Assembly (NCBI RefSeq): GCF_009827055.1 | Contig: NZ_WUMK01000002.1 | Location: forward strand, 558,001-622,000 | Source: Shinella kummerowiae | GTDB lineage: Bacteria; Pseudomonadota; Alphaproteobacteria; Rhizobiales; Rhizobiaceae | Reading direction: 5' to 3' | DNA length: 64,000 nucleotides | Shown: piece after piece, positions 1 to 7,869 of the stretch | Layout: every line of letters begins with the position of its first letter | Position numbering within the stretch: position 1 is the first letter of the stretch | Notes under the pieces: generated by a model | Database searches by the model: none | What the model saw: the letters and a program-made list of their open reading frames with translations, nothing else | Told to the model about the DNA's origin: nothing | Position numbers and translations under genes: made by a program

Positions 1-174
1 GGGCGCCATGCGCGCATCGTCGAGGATTTTTGCCCGGTCGAGTTCGACGGCAAGCTGTTCTGCGGCATGCGGATCGCGCGCGGCCAGCATGTCGGCAAGG
101 TTCGACAGGCGGGCATGTTCGGAACGGGCGATGGTGATGGCAGGCCGGCGGCTGCCCTTGGTCTTGCTGGTCAT
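1..174 (-). CDS. rnk: Rnk-like nucleoside diphosphate kinase regulator (partial, cut by window start)
   Basis: The 58 visible N-terminal residues (MTSKTKGSRRPAIT...) give a basic start followed by a charged helix (ARLSNLADMLAARDPHA), ending in LDDARMAP. This is the layout of the Rnk family: a short N-terminal helical hairpin before a GreA/GreB C-terminal-like domain that would lie outside the window. Rnk proteins bind near the RNA polymerase secondary channel and affect nucleoside diphosphate kinase levels. The ATG at 172-174 is the only good start. The FKBP-like domain cannot be seen, so the family call rests on the N-terminus alone; another GreA-like protein is the alternative. Confidence 0.6.
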   Translation of the reverse strand, partial: MTSKTKGSRRPAITIARSEHARLSNLADMLAARDPHAAEQLAVELDRAKILDDARMAP

Positions 175-501
175 GGAAACCTCACGACACGGTGTCTCGC
201 GGCCCGGGGGCACACGAACATGAAAAAAACGGGAATGGTGTGTCGCGCTGGTCTGGCACGGTTTCCAAATGACGGAACCGCATTTGCCCCACGGCTGGGG
301 CACGACGCGACCAAGCCGAGGGGCTAGTGTCCTGCGAGAGGAAACAGCCGTTTCAGAAACCGGGCAAGGGATGGCATCGTGTTCATGGTCCTATGATGGG
401 ATGAGCGGGATGGCAAAGTCAAGCCGGCGCGCCGGAACGTCGCGCTTGCGGCGCGCGCCGTTCCGGCGCCAGATGGGCGGGTGGGCAATGCGGAGGCTCA
501 G
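175..501. other. Intergenic stretch between rnk and DUF488 gene
   Basis: This 327-base stretch has no convincing gene; the reading frames that cross it have unrelated composition and no ribosome site. It must hold the rnk promoter (reading left) and that of the DUF488 gene (reading right). The only clear structure is a GC-rich hairpin with arms GCCGGAACG (431-439) and CGTTCCGGC (459-467), about 35 bases before the DUF488 start. It has no T-run, so I do not call it a terminator. Confidence 0.5.
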
Positions 502-846
502 ATGCCGATACGGATCAAGCGTGTTTACGACGAGGCCGAAGCACGGGACGGTGTGCGCATTCTCGTCGACCGGCTCTGGCCACGCGGCATGTCGAAGGAC
601 AAGGCCGCCTTTGCCGAATGGATGAAGGAGCTCGCGCCGACAACGGCGCTTCGCCAATGGTTCGATCACAAGCCGGAGCGCTGGACGGAATTCCAGGCAC
701 GCTACCGGGAGGAGCTGCGGGAAAATCCGCTGATCGCTCCGCTGCGCCAGCGCGCCGCAGCGGAGACGGTCACTCTGCTCTACGGATCCCGCAATCGGGA
801 CTTCAACCATGCCAGGGTGCTGGCTGATTATCTGCTGGAGACATAG
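502..846 (+). CDS. DUF488 family protein (YeaO-like)
   Basis: A 114-residue protein with the YeaO/DUF488 signature: an N-terminal IKRVYDEAEARDGVRILVD stretch running into RLWPRGMSKDKA, a central W-rich helix (LRQWFDHKPERWTEF) and a C-terminal LLYGSRNRDFNHA. Family members are about 110-120 residues, so it is complete. Biochemical function is unknown for the family. I chose the ATG at 502 over an in-frame GTG at 481 because a GGAGG lies just upstream (492-496). The next gene starts about 70 bases later on the same strand, so the two may be co-transcribed. Confidence 0.82.
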   Translation: MPIRIKRVYDEAEARDGVRILVDRLWPRGMSKDKAAFAEWMKELAPTTALRQWFDHKPERWTEFQARYREELRENPLIAPLRQRAAAETVTLLYGSRNRDFNHARVLADYLLET

Positions 847-919
847 CAAGAGGATTTCATTTGCCAGGTAAGGAAAAAGGCGCGATCCTCGAACTCCCCG
901 CGCCGCAGAGGCCGACATC

Positions 920-1618
920 ATGGATGACGACGAGAAACCAGCTACATTCGCCTCGCCGGCCTGTTTCCTGCATGAGGTCGATCCGGCCTATTCCGGCCTG
1001 GCGGGGCCGTTCGATCTGCAAGCCTGGACGGATGTCAATCGCTGGCGCAAGAGCGAGCGCGAGCGCCTGATCGCCGCGCGTCTCGCCGTTCCGGCCGAGA
1101 CACGGGCGCTTCATGGCGAAACGATTGCGGCCGGCGTGCTGGCGGAAATCGGCGACCTCACGGACCGCATCGTCAGCGCCTACTGGCCGTTTCGCGGCGA
1201 ACCGGATCTGCGGCCGTTCCTGCAAACCGTGGCGGAACGCGGCGGGCGCACGGCCCTGCCGGTCGTGGTCGAGAAGGGGCGGCCGCTGGAATTTCATCTC
1301 TGGCAGGCGGGCGAGGCCCTGTCGCGCGGTGTGTGGAACATTCCGGTTCCGGCCGCGCAGCGGCCCTGCCTGCCCGATATCGTCATCGCGCCTGTCGTCG
1401 GCTATGACCCGACCTGCTACCGGCTGGGTTATGGCGGCGGCTTCTTCGACAGGACCCTGGCGGCCATGCCGAGGAAACCGCGTGTCATCGGGGTCGGCTA
1501 CAGCGCCGCACGGCTTGCGACGATCTATCCGCAGCCACACGACATTGCGATGGGCGTCATCGTCACGGAGGCCGGCACTATCCGGCCCTATGTCTCCACC
1601 GTGCGCGCATTGACATAG
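920..1618 (+). CDS. ygfA: 5-formyltetrahydrofolate cyclo-ligase
   Basis: A 232-residue member of the 5-FTHF cyclo-ligase family (ATP-dependent conversion of 5-formyl-THF to 5,10-methenyl-THF, a cytosolic folate salvage step). The key features are the basic N-terminal WRKSERERLIAAR helix and the C-terminal nucleotide/substrate motif YGGGFFDRTL near residues 172-181, preceded by DIVIAPVVGYD. The protein is about 30 residues longer at the N-terminus than the shortest homologues (MDDDEKPATF...), which is common in rhizobia. An AGAGG precedes the ATG. Its 3' end overlaps the convergent MFS gene by 31 bases. Confidence 0.9.
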   Translation: MDDDEKPATFASPACFLHEVDPAYSGLAGPFDLQAWTDVNRWRKSERERLIAARLAVPAETRALHGETIAAGVLAEIGDLTDRIVSAYWPFRGEPDLRPFLQTVAERGGRTALPVVVEKGRPLEFHLWQAGEALSRGVWNIPVPAAQRPCLPDIVIAPVVGYDPTCYRLGYGGGFFDRTLAAMPRKPRVIGVGYSAARLATIYPQPHDIAMGVIVTEAGTIRPYVSTVRALT

Positions 1619-2853
1619 AGCGCCCGGCCGGCGAACCAGCCGTTGACCGCGGCGCCAAGGCCAAGCAGCACGAAGAGCACAGCGCTCCAGGCGAAACTGC
1701 CCGTCCAGCCGCGGATGAGGCCGACGACCAGCGGGCCGATGGCTGCCAGCAGGTAGCCGACGCATTGCGCCATGCCGGACAGGTGCGCGGCCACATGCGG
1801 ATCGCGCGTGCGCAACACGATGACCGTCATCGCCACCGCGATCAGTCCGCCCTGGCCGATGCCCTGCAGCACGGCCCAGATCCAGACGGACCAGAGCGGC
1901 GCGAAGAGCAGCCCCAAAAGCGCCACGACGGCGAATCCGCAGAGCACGACATTGATCAGCCGCTGGTCCTTGCCGCGCACGGCGATATGCGGCGCGACAA
2001 GGCAGGCGCCGGCCTGCACCATGACGGAGACCGATACGATCGCCCCGGCCGTCACGCCATCCAGCCCGCGTTCGCGCAGGATCGGCACCAGCCAGCCAAA
2101 CACACAATAGGCGAGCGCCGATTGCAGGCCCATGAAGAGCGTGACCTGCCAAGCAAGCCGGTCGCGCCACAGCCCTTCGACACGAAAACCCGTGCGCTTG
2201 GCCTGCAGGCGGCCACCAAGCACCTGCGGCAGCCAGAGCAACCCGACAAGAAAGGCCGGCAGCGCCCAGATCGCCAGCGCCCCATCGAGCGAGCCGCCGA
2301 CGGCATGTTCGAATGGCAATGTCAGGCCGGCGGCACTCGCGGCACCTGCGCAAAGCGCCATCGTATAGCAGCCTGTCATCAGCGCCGCCTTGTCGGGAAA
2401 GTCCCGCTTGACGAGGCCGGGCAGCAACACATTGCCGACCGCAATCGCGGCACCGGCGAGCGCCGTGCCGAGAAAGAGCAGCGGCACGGAGGACAGGCCG
2501 CGCAGTGCGGTACCGAGCGCCACCACGAGGATGACGACGAGCAGGGTTCGCTCCGTGCCGATGCGTTGGGCAAGGCGCGGGGCGAGCGGCGAGAACAGGC
2601 CGAGGCAAACGACGGGCAGCGTCGTCAGCAGGCTGGCGCCGGTGGCGGAGAGACCGAGCACATCGCGTATCTCCGGCAGCAGCGCCGACGCGCTGGAAAA
2701 GACCGGCCGCAGATTGAAGGCAATGAGCACGAGGCTGGCGCCGAGCAGCACGCGCGCCAGCGTGCTCGTCGGCCGATGCGCTTCGGGCGCCGGTACGCTG
2801 TCGGCTTCGGCGTCGATCAGGTCGATGGCGCCGGGATCATTGAGAACCGTCAT
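1588..2853 (-). CDS. MFS transporter, CynX/NimT (YeaN) family
   Basis: A 421-residue membrane protein with about 12 hydrophobic segments and the CynX/NimT signature after helix 1 (LVLIAFNLRPVFSSASALLPEI), as in cyanate/2-nitroimidazole transporters. The rest looks like a standard MFS fold: a short acidic cytoplasmic N-terminus, a mid-protein loop with RLQAKRTGFRVEGLWRD, and glycine-rich helix 10-12 segments. The substrate cannot be read from sequence. Its start overlaps the stop of the upstream GntR-family regulator by four bases (ATGA), so the two form one operon and the regulator very likely controls this transporter. The 3' end overlaps ygfA tail to tail. Confidence 0.85.
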   Translation of the reverse strand: MTVLNDPGAIDLIDAEADSVPAPEAHRPTSTLARVLLGASLVLIAFNLRPVFSSASALLPEIRDVLGLSATGASLLTTLPVVCLGLFSPLAPRLAQRIGTERTLLVVILVVALGTALRGLSSVPLLFLGTALAGAAIAVGNVLLPGLVKRDFPDKAALMTGCYTMALCAGAASAAGLTLPFEHAVGGSLDGALAIWALPAFLVGLLWLPQVLGGRLQAKRTGFRVEGLWRDRLAWQVTLFMGLQSALAYCVFGWLVPILRERGLDGVTAGAIVSVSVMVQAGACLVAPHIAVRGKDQRLINVVLCGFAVVALLGLLFAPLWSVWIWAVLQGIGQGGLIAVAMTVIVLRTRDPHVAAHLSGMAQCVGYLLAAIGPLVVGLIRGWTGSFAWSAVLFVLLGLGAAVNGWFAGRALYVNARTVET

Positions 2854-3527
2854 GACAGCAGCAACCGGTCGAGAGCCGACAACATGGGCGCCATGAAACG
2901 GCGCACCGCGGCATCGGCCGCCGCCGGATCGCCGCTCTCGATGGCATCGACAATCGCCGCATGGGCGGCCATGTCCGGTTCCGGAAGCTCTTCGCCCAGC
3001 GTCGCCTCGATGGTTTCGGAAATCAGCGTGGAAAAGAACTCGTACATGCAGATGAGCACGCTGTTCTGCGAGGCGGCGATCACCGCCTGATGGAAGGCGA
3101 AGTCGCGGATGACGAAGCCCGCCTTGTCGCCATCCTCGTGGTTGCCGCGCTCGGCAAGCAGCGTGCGCAGCCCGGCGATCACGGCTGGTGTCTGGCGCAG
3201 CGCCGCAAGCCGTGCCGCCTCCGCATCCAGCGCAAGGCGTGCCTCGAACTGGTCGCGCAGGCCCGCCCGACGCGCCATGGTGAGCGGGCGGCTGCTATCG
3301 GCCGCCGAAAGCACATAGGTGCCGGAGCCCTGCCGCGTTTCGAGATAGCCCTGCGAGGCGAGCACGCGCACCGCCTCGCGCACCGTGCCGCGGCTGACGG
3401 ACAGCATGGCGGACAAGGTCGCCTCGTTCGGCAATTTTTCCCCCACCGCCCAGCGGCGGTTGAGGATTTCGTCGCGGATCGCCTCGACGGCGGTATCGGC
3501 GAGATTGGTCTTGCTGAGGGAAAACAT
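2850..3527 (-). CDS. FadR-subfamily GntR transcriptional regulator
   Basis: A 225-residue regulator with an N-terminal winged helix (recognition helix within SRGTVREAVRVLASQG, residues about 45-60; wing ETRQGSGTYVL) and a C-terminal all-helical FCD ligand-binding domain with the expected His positions (RDFAFHQAVIAASQN, AAHAAIVDAIESGD). FCD-GntR proteins usually bind a small carboxylate or amino acid. It is the first gene of a two-gene operon with the MFS transporter, and a perfect 29-base palindrome sits directly before its start codon. Autorepression with induction by the transporter's substrate is the simplest reading (inference). Confidence 0.88.
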   Translation of the reverse strand: MFSLSKTNLADTAVEAIRDEILNRRWAVGEKLPNEATLSAMLSVSRGTVREAVRVLASQGYLETRQGSGTYVLSAADSSRPLTMARRAGLRDQFEARLALDAEAARLAALRQTPAVIAGLRTLLAERGNHEDGDKAGFVIRDFAFHQAVIAASQNSVLICMYEFFSTLISETIEATLGEELPEPDMAAHAAIVDAIESGDPAAADAAVRRFMAPMLSALDRLLLS

Positions 3528-3533
3528 GGTGAA

Positions 3534-3562
3534 CTCATAAAGTCATCTGATGACTTTATGAG
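3534..3562. promoter_or_regulatory. Perfect palindromic operator before the GntR-MFS operon
   Basis: Arms CTCATAAAGTCATC (3534-3547) and GATGACTTTATGAG (3549-3562) are exact inverse complements around a single central T. The left end is seven bases from the regulator's ATG, where bound protein would block transcription or initiation. The symmetry and place fit an autoregulatory GntR operator. Confidence 0.75.
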
Positions 3563-3631
3563 TAGCGGTCTCACTCACTCGCGTCAAGGACGGACCGGCG
3601 CCTGAGCGCCGGGCCATCGGGAAATACTGAC

Positions 3632-4663
3632 TTACTGCTTACGCGGCCACGTATCGGCCAAGCGGTAGCCGGAGGGCCATGGATCGGCGGGGTCGAGCAT
3701 GACCTGGCTGGTGCCGGTGATCCAGGCGCGGCCGGAGATTTCCGGCACGATGGCCGGGCGGCCGCCGACGGTCGTTTCGCCGACGATGCGGCAGTCGAAG
3801 CGCGAATCGAGGATCGAATAGCCGGAGAAGGACTGGCCGACCTTGATCTGGCCGCGGGCATGCAGCACCGCCATGCGGGCCGAGCAACCGGTGCCGGTCG
3901 GCGAGCGGTCGAGCTTTGCCGGCTGGATGACGACGGTGTTGCGGCCATGCAGCGCGCCGTCGCGCTGCTCGACCGGCAGCGTCAACTGGCAGAAGGAGAT
4001 GTGGTTCCATTCCGGGTTTTCCGGATGGGTGAAGCCGAGCTGCTCGTTGGCGGCCCTGGTGATGCGGATGCCGGTTTCGGCAAGTTCGCGCGCCTCGTCC
4101 GGCGTGACCGAGAAGCCGAGGGCGCGGGCATCGGCAAACACAAAACTGTCGCCGCCATAGGCGGTGTCGACGGTGAGCGTGCCGAGGCCTTCGACTTCCA
4201 GCCTGGCATCCAGCCTGTCGGCGAAGGAGGGCACGTTGGTGACGGTGATGCGCTCGGCCTTGCCGTTGCGGCAGGTGGCAACGACGTTGACCAGTCCGCC
4301 CGGCGCTTCCAGCACCATGTGGGTTTCCGGCTCGACCATCGGCACGATGCCGCTGTCGAGCAGCACGGTGGAGACGCAGATCGAGTTGGAGCCGGACATC
4401 GGCGGCGTGTCCTCGGGCTCCATGATGATGAAGCCCATCGTGGCGCGCGGATCCTTCGGCGGCACGAGAAGATTGATGTGGCGGAACACGCCGCCGCGCG
4501 GTTCGTTCAGCACGAAATTGCGCAACGCCTTGTCCTGGGCGATGAAATTGCGCTGCTCCCACAGCGTAGCGCCCGGCGGGGGCGCGACGCCGCCGACGAT
4601 GACATCACCCACCTCGCCCTCGGCGTGGCAGGAGACGATATGAATGACCTTGCTGCTGCGCAT
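3632..4663 (-). CDS. Proline racemase superfamily enzyme: hydroxyproline epimerase or trans-3-hydroxyproline dehydratase (Ser/Cys type)
   Basis: 343 residues, normal for the proline racemase superfamily. The first catalytic site, usually MCGHGTI, reads MSGSNSI here (Ser90 in place of Cys, Asn in place of His), while the second is intact (DRSPTGTGC, Cys260). Cys/Cys members are racemases or 4-hydroxyproline 2-epimerases; replacement of one Cys is found in trans-3-hydroxy-L-proline dehydratases and in some epimerases. The neighbours (DHDPS-like deaminase, KGSA dehydrogenase, pyrroline-carboxylate reductase, D-amino-acid oxidase, AcnX) place it in hydroxyproline breakdown, but residues alone do not decide between epimerase and dehydratase. 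It is divergent from the GntR gene at 4844. Confidence 0.82.
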   Translation of the reverse strand: MRSSKVIHIVSCHAEGEVGDVIVGGVAPPPGATLWEQRNFIAQDKALRNFVLNEPRGGVFRHINLLVPPKDPRATMGFIIMEPEDTPPMSGSNSICVSTVLLDSGIVPMVEPETHMVLEAPGGLVNVVATCRNGKAERITVTNVPSFADRLDARLEVEGLGTLTVDTAYGGDSFVFADARALGFSVTPDEARELAETGIRITRAANEQLGFTHPENPEWNHISFCQLTLPVEQRDGALHGRNTVVIQPAKLDRSPTGTGCSARMAVLHARGQIKVGQSFSGYSILDSRFDCRIVGETTVGGRPAIVPEISGRAWITGTSQVMLDPADPWPSGYRLADTWPRKQ

Positions 4664-4736
4664 GGCTTTCTCCGATGTCCTGATTTTCGCGGCGATGCCG
4701 GCATCGGCCCAACGCGGATGACCCCTTATAGAAAAA

Positions 4737-4760
4737 TTGGATCCAATATACAATATACAA
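4737..4760. promoter_or_regulatory. Divergent operator/promoter between racemase-family gene and GntR regulator
   Basis: An AT-rich island in a GC-rich region holds the palindrome TTGGATCCAA (4737-4746) followed by two tandem copies of ATATACAA (4746-4753 and 4753-4760). The half-site resembles the GTATACAA arm of the palindrome at 8957-8977 in the same cluster, so one regulator may read both. The island lies between two divergent starts (4663 and 4844). Confidence 0.55.
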
Positions 4761-4843
4761 TATTCATTCTCGAGGCGTCGTTTGTTGCTCCGCCTCCGGT
4801 TTCCGCCTATGACCATAGGCGCGATTTTCAGGGGTTGGGCGTG

Positions 4844-5509
4844 ATGAAATTTGCTGCCGTCGATGTCAGGCAGGCCGCTTCGGCGGCCGACCTCGTCTAT
4901 GAGGCGCTGCGCAAGGCGATCATCGAAGGCAAGATCGCCGTGGGCGACAATCTGCGCCAGGAAGAGATAGCGCAGATGTTCAACACCAGCCGCATTCCCG
5001 TGCGCGAGGCGCTGTCGCGGCTGGAACAGCACGGCCTCATCACCACCCAGCGCTACAAGGGCGCGGTCGTCGCGGGCCTCTCCATCGGGGAGATCGACGA
5101 GATCTTCGAGTTCCGTGCGCTGATCGAGGCCGAAGTCATGCGCCTTGCCGTGCCCAATCTCGACCGCGCGACGCTGGACAAGGCGCGCGGCTATTGCGAC
5201 GCCTTCGACCGGGAAACCGACCCGCACCGCTGGGGCGAGATCAACCGCCAGTTCCACACCACGCTCTACGAAGCCTCCGGCCGCGCCTATTATCTGCAGA
5301 ACGTGCAATCCTCGCTCGACCGCATCGACCGTTATCTGCGTGCACAACTGACCTTCACCAATGGCGTGCCGCGTGCCGGCCGCGAGCACGAGGCGATCCT
5401 GGCCGCCTGCGAAAAGGGCGACGCCGACCTCGCCTCTCGCCTGACGCGCGATCACATCCTCGACGCCGGCCGCTCGCTGATGACGTTTTTGCGCGACCAG
5501 CGCGGCTGA
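4844..5509 (+). CDS. FCD-type GntR transcriptional regulator (hydroxyproline cluster, first)
   Basis: A 221-residue GntR regulator. The winged helix spans about residues 15-75 with recognition helix [18 protein letters not shown]. The FCD domain follows with metal-binding-type His residues in [13 protein letters not shown] and [13 protein letters not shown]. The ATG at 4844 is preceded by an overlapping GTG (4841) in another frame; ATG gives the usual N-terminus. It is divergent from the racemase-family gene and shares its AT-rich control region, the normal place for the cluster's substrate-sensing regulator. Its ligand is unknown; a hydroxyproline or pyrroline carboxylate is an inference from context. 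Confidence 0.87.
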   Translation: MKFAAVDVRQAASAADLVYEALRKAIIEGKIAVGDNLRQEEIAQMFNTSRIPVREALSRLEQHGLITTQRYKGAVVAGLSIGEIDEIFEFRALIEAEVMRLAVPNLDRATLDKARGYCDAFDRETDPHRWGEINRQFHTTLYEASGRAYYLQNVQSSLDRIDRYLRAQLTFTNGVPRAGREHEAILAACEKGDADLASRLTRDHILDAGRSLMTFLRDQRG

Positions 5510-5542
5510 TCGTCCCGACGCTTTTTTTGACGGAACGCAGGT

Positions 5543-5570
5543 CGGGAAAAATCCCGCCCTTTTCGTTTTC
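5543..5570 (+). terminator. Weak Rho-independent terminator after GntR gene
   Basis: A short stem CGGGA (5543-5547) / TCCCG (5552-5556) with loop AAAA is followed by CCCTTTTCGTTTTC. The stem is only five base pairs, so it is a modest terminator. Confidence 0.4.
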
Positions 5571-5672
5571 TGCCGGCAAAGCACTGGATTTGCGGAAATC
5601 GCAGCTTCCGGACACTTGACGCGGCTTTCGGCAAAAGGCCCTCTTAAAACGATTGATAGCGCGGGCAGAGAA

Positions 5673-5693
5673 TTGTATTTCTTTTGTCGACAA
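5673..5693. promoter_or_regulatory. Operator copy 1: TTGTATTT...TTGTCGACAA
   Basis: TTGTATTT at 5673-5680 followed by the perfect 10-base palindrome TTGTCGACAA at 5684-5693, eleven bases before the start of the second FCD-GntR gene. The same 21-base block, with two changes in its middle, recurs before the deaminase gene (6421-6441). This is a likely autoregulatory site. Confidence 0.7.
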
Positions 5694-5704
5694 GAGGACT
5701 TTTC

Positions 5705-6403
5705 ATGACTGAAACCGATTCCCTGCCGGAGCGCAAACGCGGCTCCGGCGTCAAGATGGTCTACGACCTGCTGCGCGACGAGATTCTCGACCTGAAGATC
5801 GCGCCCGGCAGCCCCATCGACGAAGTGCAACTGGCCGAGCGGTTCAAGATGTCGCGCACACCGATCCGCGAGGCGCTGGTGCGGCTGGCCGGCGAAGGGC
5901 TGATCGAGACGCTGCCGAACCGCTCGACCATGGTGTCGAACATCGACTTCATGAACCTGCATACCTTCTTCGACGCGCTGGTGCTGATGTACCGCGTGAC
6001 GACGCGGCTCGCCGCGCAGAGCCACCGGCCGGAAGACCTCGCCGTCATCAGGGGGTTCCACGAGGACTATGCAGCAGCGCTCTCCGCACGCAACCATATT
6101 GCGATGATCGCCACCAACGCCGCCTTCCACGCCGCGATCGCCGAGGCGGGCCGCAACCCCTATTTCACCGGCCTCTTCCGCCGGCTGCTCGACGAAGGGC
6201 GGCGCATCCTGCAGCTCTACTACCAGTCCTATGACGAACACTTTCCGCAGCGCTTCGTCGACGAGCACGCCGCGATCATCGCGGCCATCGAGGCGCGGGA
6301 CATCGAAGAGGCCGACCGGCTCGGCAAGGCCCATGCGGAGGCGATCGTCGCCCAGGTGCAGAAGCTTTTCAGCCGCAACGACAGGCTCGATATCGCCCTG
6401 TAG
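5705..6403 (+). CDS. FCD-type GntR transcriptional regulator (hydroxyproline cluster, second)
   Basis: A 232-residue regulator with winged helix (recognition helix [18 protein letters not shown], wing [12 protein letters not shown]) and an FCD domain carrying [14 protein letters not shown] and [14 protein letters not shown]. It is distinct from the regulator at 4844 in both the recognition helix and the operator before it. I place the start at the ATG at 5705, with AAGAGGA upstream; an in-frame GTG lies within the operator at 5684. The duplicated operator suggests it controls itself and the DHDPS-like gene that follows 132 bases downstream. Confidence 0.87.
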   Translation: MTETDSLPERKRGSGVKMVYDLLRDEILDLKIAPGSPIDEVQLAERFKMSRTPIREALVRLAGEGLIETLPNRSTMVSNIDFMNLHTFFDALVLMYRVTTRLAAQSHRPEDLAVIRGFHEDYAAALSARNHIAMIATNAAFHAAIAEAGRNPYFTGLFRRLLDEGRRILQLYYQSYDEHFPQRFVDEHAAIIAAIEARDIEEADRLGKAHAEAIVAQVQKLFSRNDRLDIAL

Positions 6404-6420
6404 AACGATCGCGCCCGGCG

Positions 6421-6441
6421 TTGTATTTTTCTTGTCGACAA
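6421..6441. promoter_or_regulatory. Operator copy 2: TTGTATTT...TTGTCGACAA before the deaminase gene
   Basis: TTGTATTT (6421-6428) plus the palindrome TTGTCGACAA (6432-6441), matching the block at 5673-5693 at 19 of 21 positions. It lies 94 bases upstream of the DHDPS-like gene, whose leader (6442-6535) contains an AT-rich AATAAAATGC segment and a GGAGA near the start. Confidence 0.7.
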
Positions 6442-6535
6442 ATAAAATGCAAGATGCTACACCCGCAATCAGAGAGGGGGAGGCTGAGGCATCGTGCCGG
6501 CTGACCACCCGACGAACCGCCCATAGGAGACCGAG

Positions 6536-7498
6536 ATGAAGGCCAAGATTTTTTCCGGCGTGATCCCCGCCCTGATGACGCCCTGCAAGGACGACCGCAC
6601 GCCCGACTTCGACGCGCTGGTGCGCAAGGGCAAGGACCTCATCGCAAAAGGCATGTCCGCCGTCGTCTATTGCGGCTCGATGGGTGACTGGCCGCTGCTC
6701 TCCGACGAACAACGCATGGAAGGCGTCGAGCGCCTGGTGAAGGCCGGTATTCCGGTCATCGTCGGCACGGGTGCCGTCAACACCGCCTCGGCCGTGGCGC
6801 ATGCCGCGCACGCCCAGAAGGTCGGCGCGCAGGGCCTCATGGTCATCCCGCGCGTGCTCTCCCGCGGCACCGTCGTCGCCGCCCAGAAGAACCACTTCAA
6901 GGCGATCCTGTCGGCCGCTCCGGACCTGCCGGCGGTCATCTACAACAGCCCCTACTACGGCTTCGCGACCCGCGCCGACCTGTTCTTCGCGCTGCGCCAG
7001 GACCACAAGAACCTCGTCGGCTTCAAGGAATTCGGCGGCGCTGCAGACATGCGTTATGCGGCCGAAAACATCACCAGCCGTGACGATGACGTCTCGCTGA
7101 TGATCGGCGTCGACACCTGCGTCTTCACCGGCTTCGTCGATTGCGGCGCCGTAGGCGCGATCACCGGCATCGGCTGCGTTCTGCCGAAGGAAGTGCTGCA
7201 CATGTGCGCGCTTGCACAGGCTGCCGCCAAGGGCGACCCGGATGCCCGCGCCCGCGCGCTGGAGCTGGAATCGGCGCTTGCCGTGCTCTCCTCCTTCGAC
7301 GAAGGCCCGGACCTCGTTCTCTACTTCAAGCACATGATGGTGCTGAAGGGCGACAAGGAATACACGCTGCACTTCAACGAGACCGACGCGCTCTCCGACA
7401 GCCAGCGCGGCTATGTCGAGAGCCAACTGAAGCTGTTCGACACCTGGTATGCCGCATGGAGCAAGCTGCCGGGCGCGGTGCAGACCTACAAGGCGTAA
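6536..7498 (+). CDS. DHDPS/NAL family lyase, probable 1-pyrroline-4-hydroxy-2-carboxylate deaminase (HypD-like)
   Basis: A 320-residue TIM-barrel enzyme of the dihydrodipicolinate synthase family. The Schiff-base lysine is Lys164 in LVGFKEFGG and the tyrosine is Tyr136 in VIYNSPYYG. The usual GTTGE loop reads [11 protein letters not shown], so it is not a true DapA. In hydroxyproline pathways a DHDPS homologue deaminates and dehydrates 1-pyrroline-4-hydroxy-2-carboxylate to 2-oxoglutarate semialdehyde; the adjacent KGSA dehydrogenase supports that role. Transcription runs from the operator at 6421 to a strong terminator at 7524. Another pyruvate- or keto-acid lyase cannot be excluded. Confidence 0.83.
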   Translation: MKAKIFSGVIPALMTPCKDDRTPDFDALVRKGKDLIAKGMSAVVYCGSMGDWPLLSDEQRMEGVERLVKAGIPVIVGTGAVNTASAVAHAAHAQKVGAQGLMVIPRVLSRGTVVAAQKNHFKAILSAAPDLPAVIYNSPYYGFATRADLFFALRQDHKNLVGFKEFGGAADMRYAAENITSRDDDVSLMIGVDTCVFTGFVDCGAVGAITGIGCVLPKEVLHMCALAQAAAKGDPDARARALELESALAVLSSFDEGPDLVLYFKHMMVLKGDKEYTLHFNETDALSDSQRGYVESQLKLFDTWYAAWSKLPGAVQTYKA

Positions 7499-7523
7499 GG
7501 TTTTACGCTTCCATCCGACGAGA

Positions 7524-7551
7524 AAGGCCCTCCGCAAGGAGGGCCTTTTTT
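7524..7551 (+). terminator. Rho-independent terminator after deaminase gene
   Basis: A perfect 10-base-pair stem AAGGCCCTCC (7524-7533) / GGAGGGCCTT (7538-7547) with GCAA tetraloop, running into six Ts (7546-7551). It sits 26 bases after the stop codon. Confidence 0.92.
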
Positions 7552-7656
7552 GGTTTGGCAATTGGTTCGAAGGGGGAAGGTGCGGCACGCGACGGTCTGT
7601 CCGGTTCCGCTCAGCCCAGTCCAGTATCACTTCGTGTCGGACACCACCTCTCCTCT

Positions 7657-7741
7657 GTCATCCTCCGGCTCGACCCGAGGATCCATGCCGCAAGCACGGC
7701 GGTGGGGATGTGTGGATCCTCGGGTCTAGCCCGAGGATGAC
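7657..7741. repeat. Rhizobial interspersed palindromic element
   Basis: Two 29-base arms, at 7657-7685 and 7713-7741, are inverse complements at 27 of 29 positions. Each arm is itself partly palindromic, built on GTCATCCTC and CCCGAGGATCCA. Elements of this kind, with GAGGATGAC ends and a CTCGGG core, are scattered in intergenic regions of Rhizobiaceae. It would fold into a long hairpin if transcribed. Confidence 0.75.
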
Positions 7742-7869
7742 GGTAGTGGGTGGGATTGCCGTCTTGCTTGACCGCGGGCGGGCGGTGATGGGCGGGGATG
7801 CCGTGTTGTCCAAAACGGCGACACGGCACCCCAATTGACCGTTCGCCGGCTAATGAACCAGCAGCGCAA

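Larger units (their letters stand above)
7499..7869. other. Intergenic stretch with terminator and repeat
   Basis: The 371 bases between the deaminase gene and the convergent reductase hold no supported gene. They contain the terminator at 7524-7551 and the long inverted repeat at 7657-7741. The remainder (7742-7869) shows loosely repeated GGCGGTGATGGGCGGGGATG-like text but no clear function. Confidence 0.6.

Noticed and set aside
847-919. 6S RNA gene before ygfA, as found in many proteobacteria
   Set aside because: The gap between the DUF488 gene and ygfA is only 73 bases, too short for 6S RNA.
857-2608. A 583-codon minus-strand frame over ygfA and the MFS gene
   Set aside because: Arg/Ala-rich shadow of the MFS and cyclo-ligase genes with no motif.
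3632-7630. A 1,332-codon open frame on the minus strand across the hydroxyproline genes
   Set aside because: Only its last 343 codons (3632-4663) encode a recognisable protein; the rest lies antisense to well-supported GntR and deaminase genes and reflects codon bias of GC-rich DNA.
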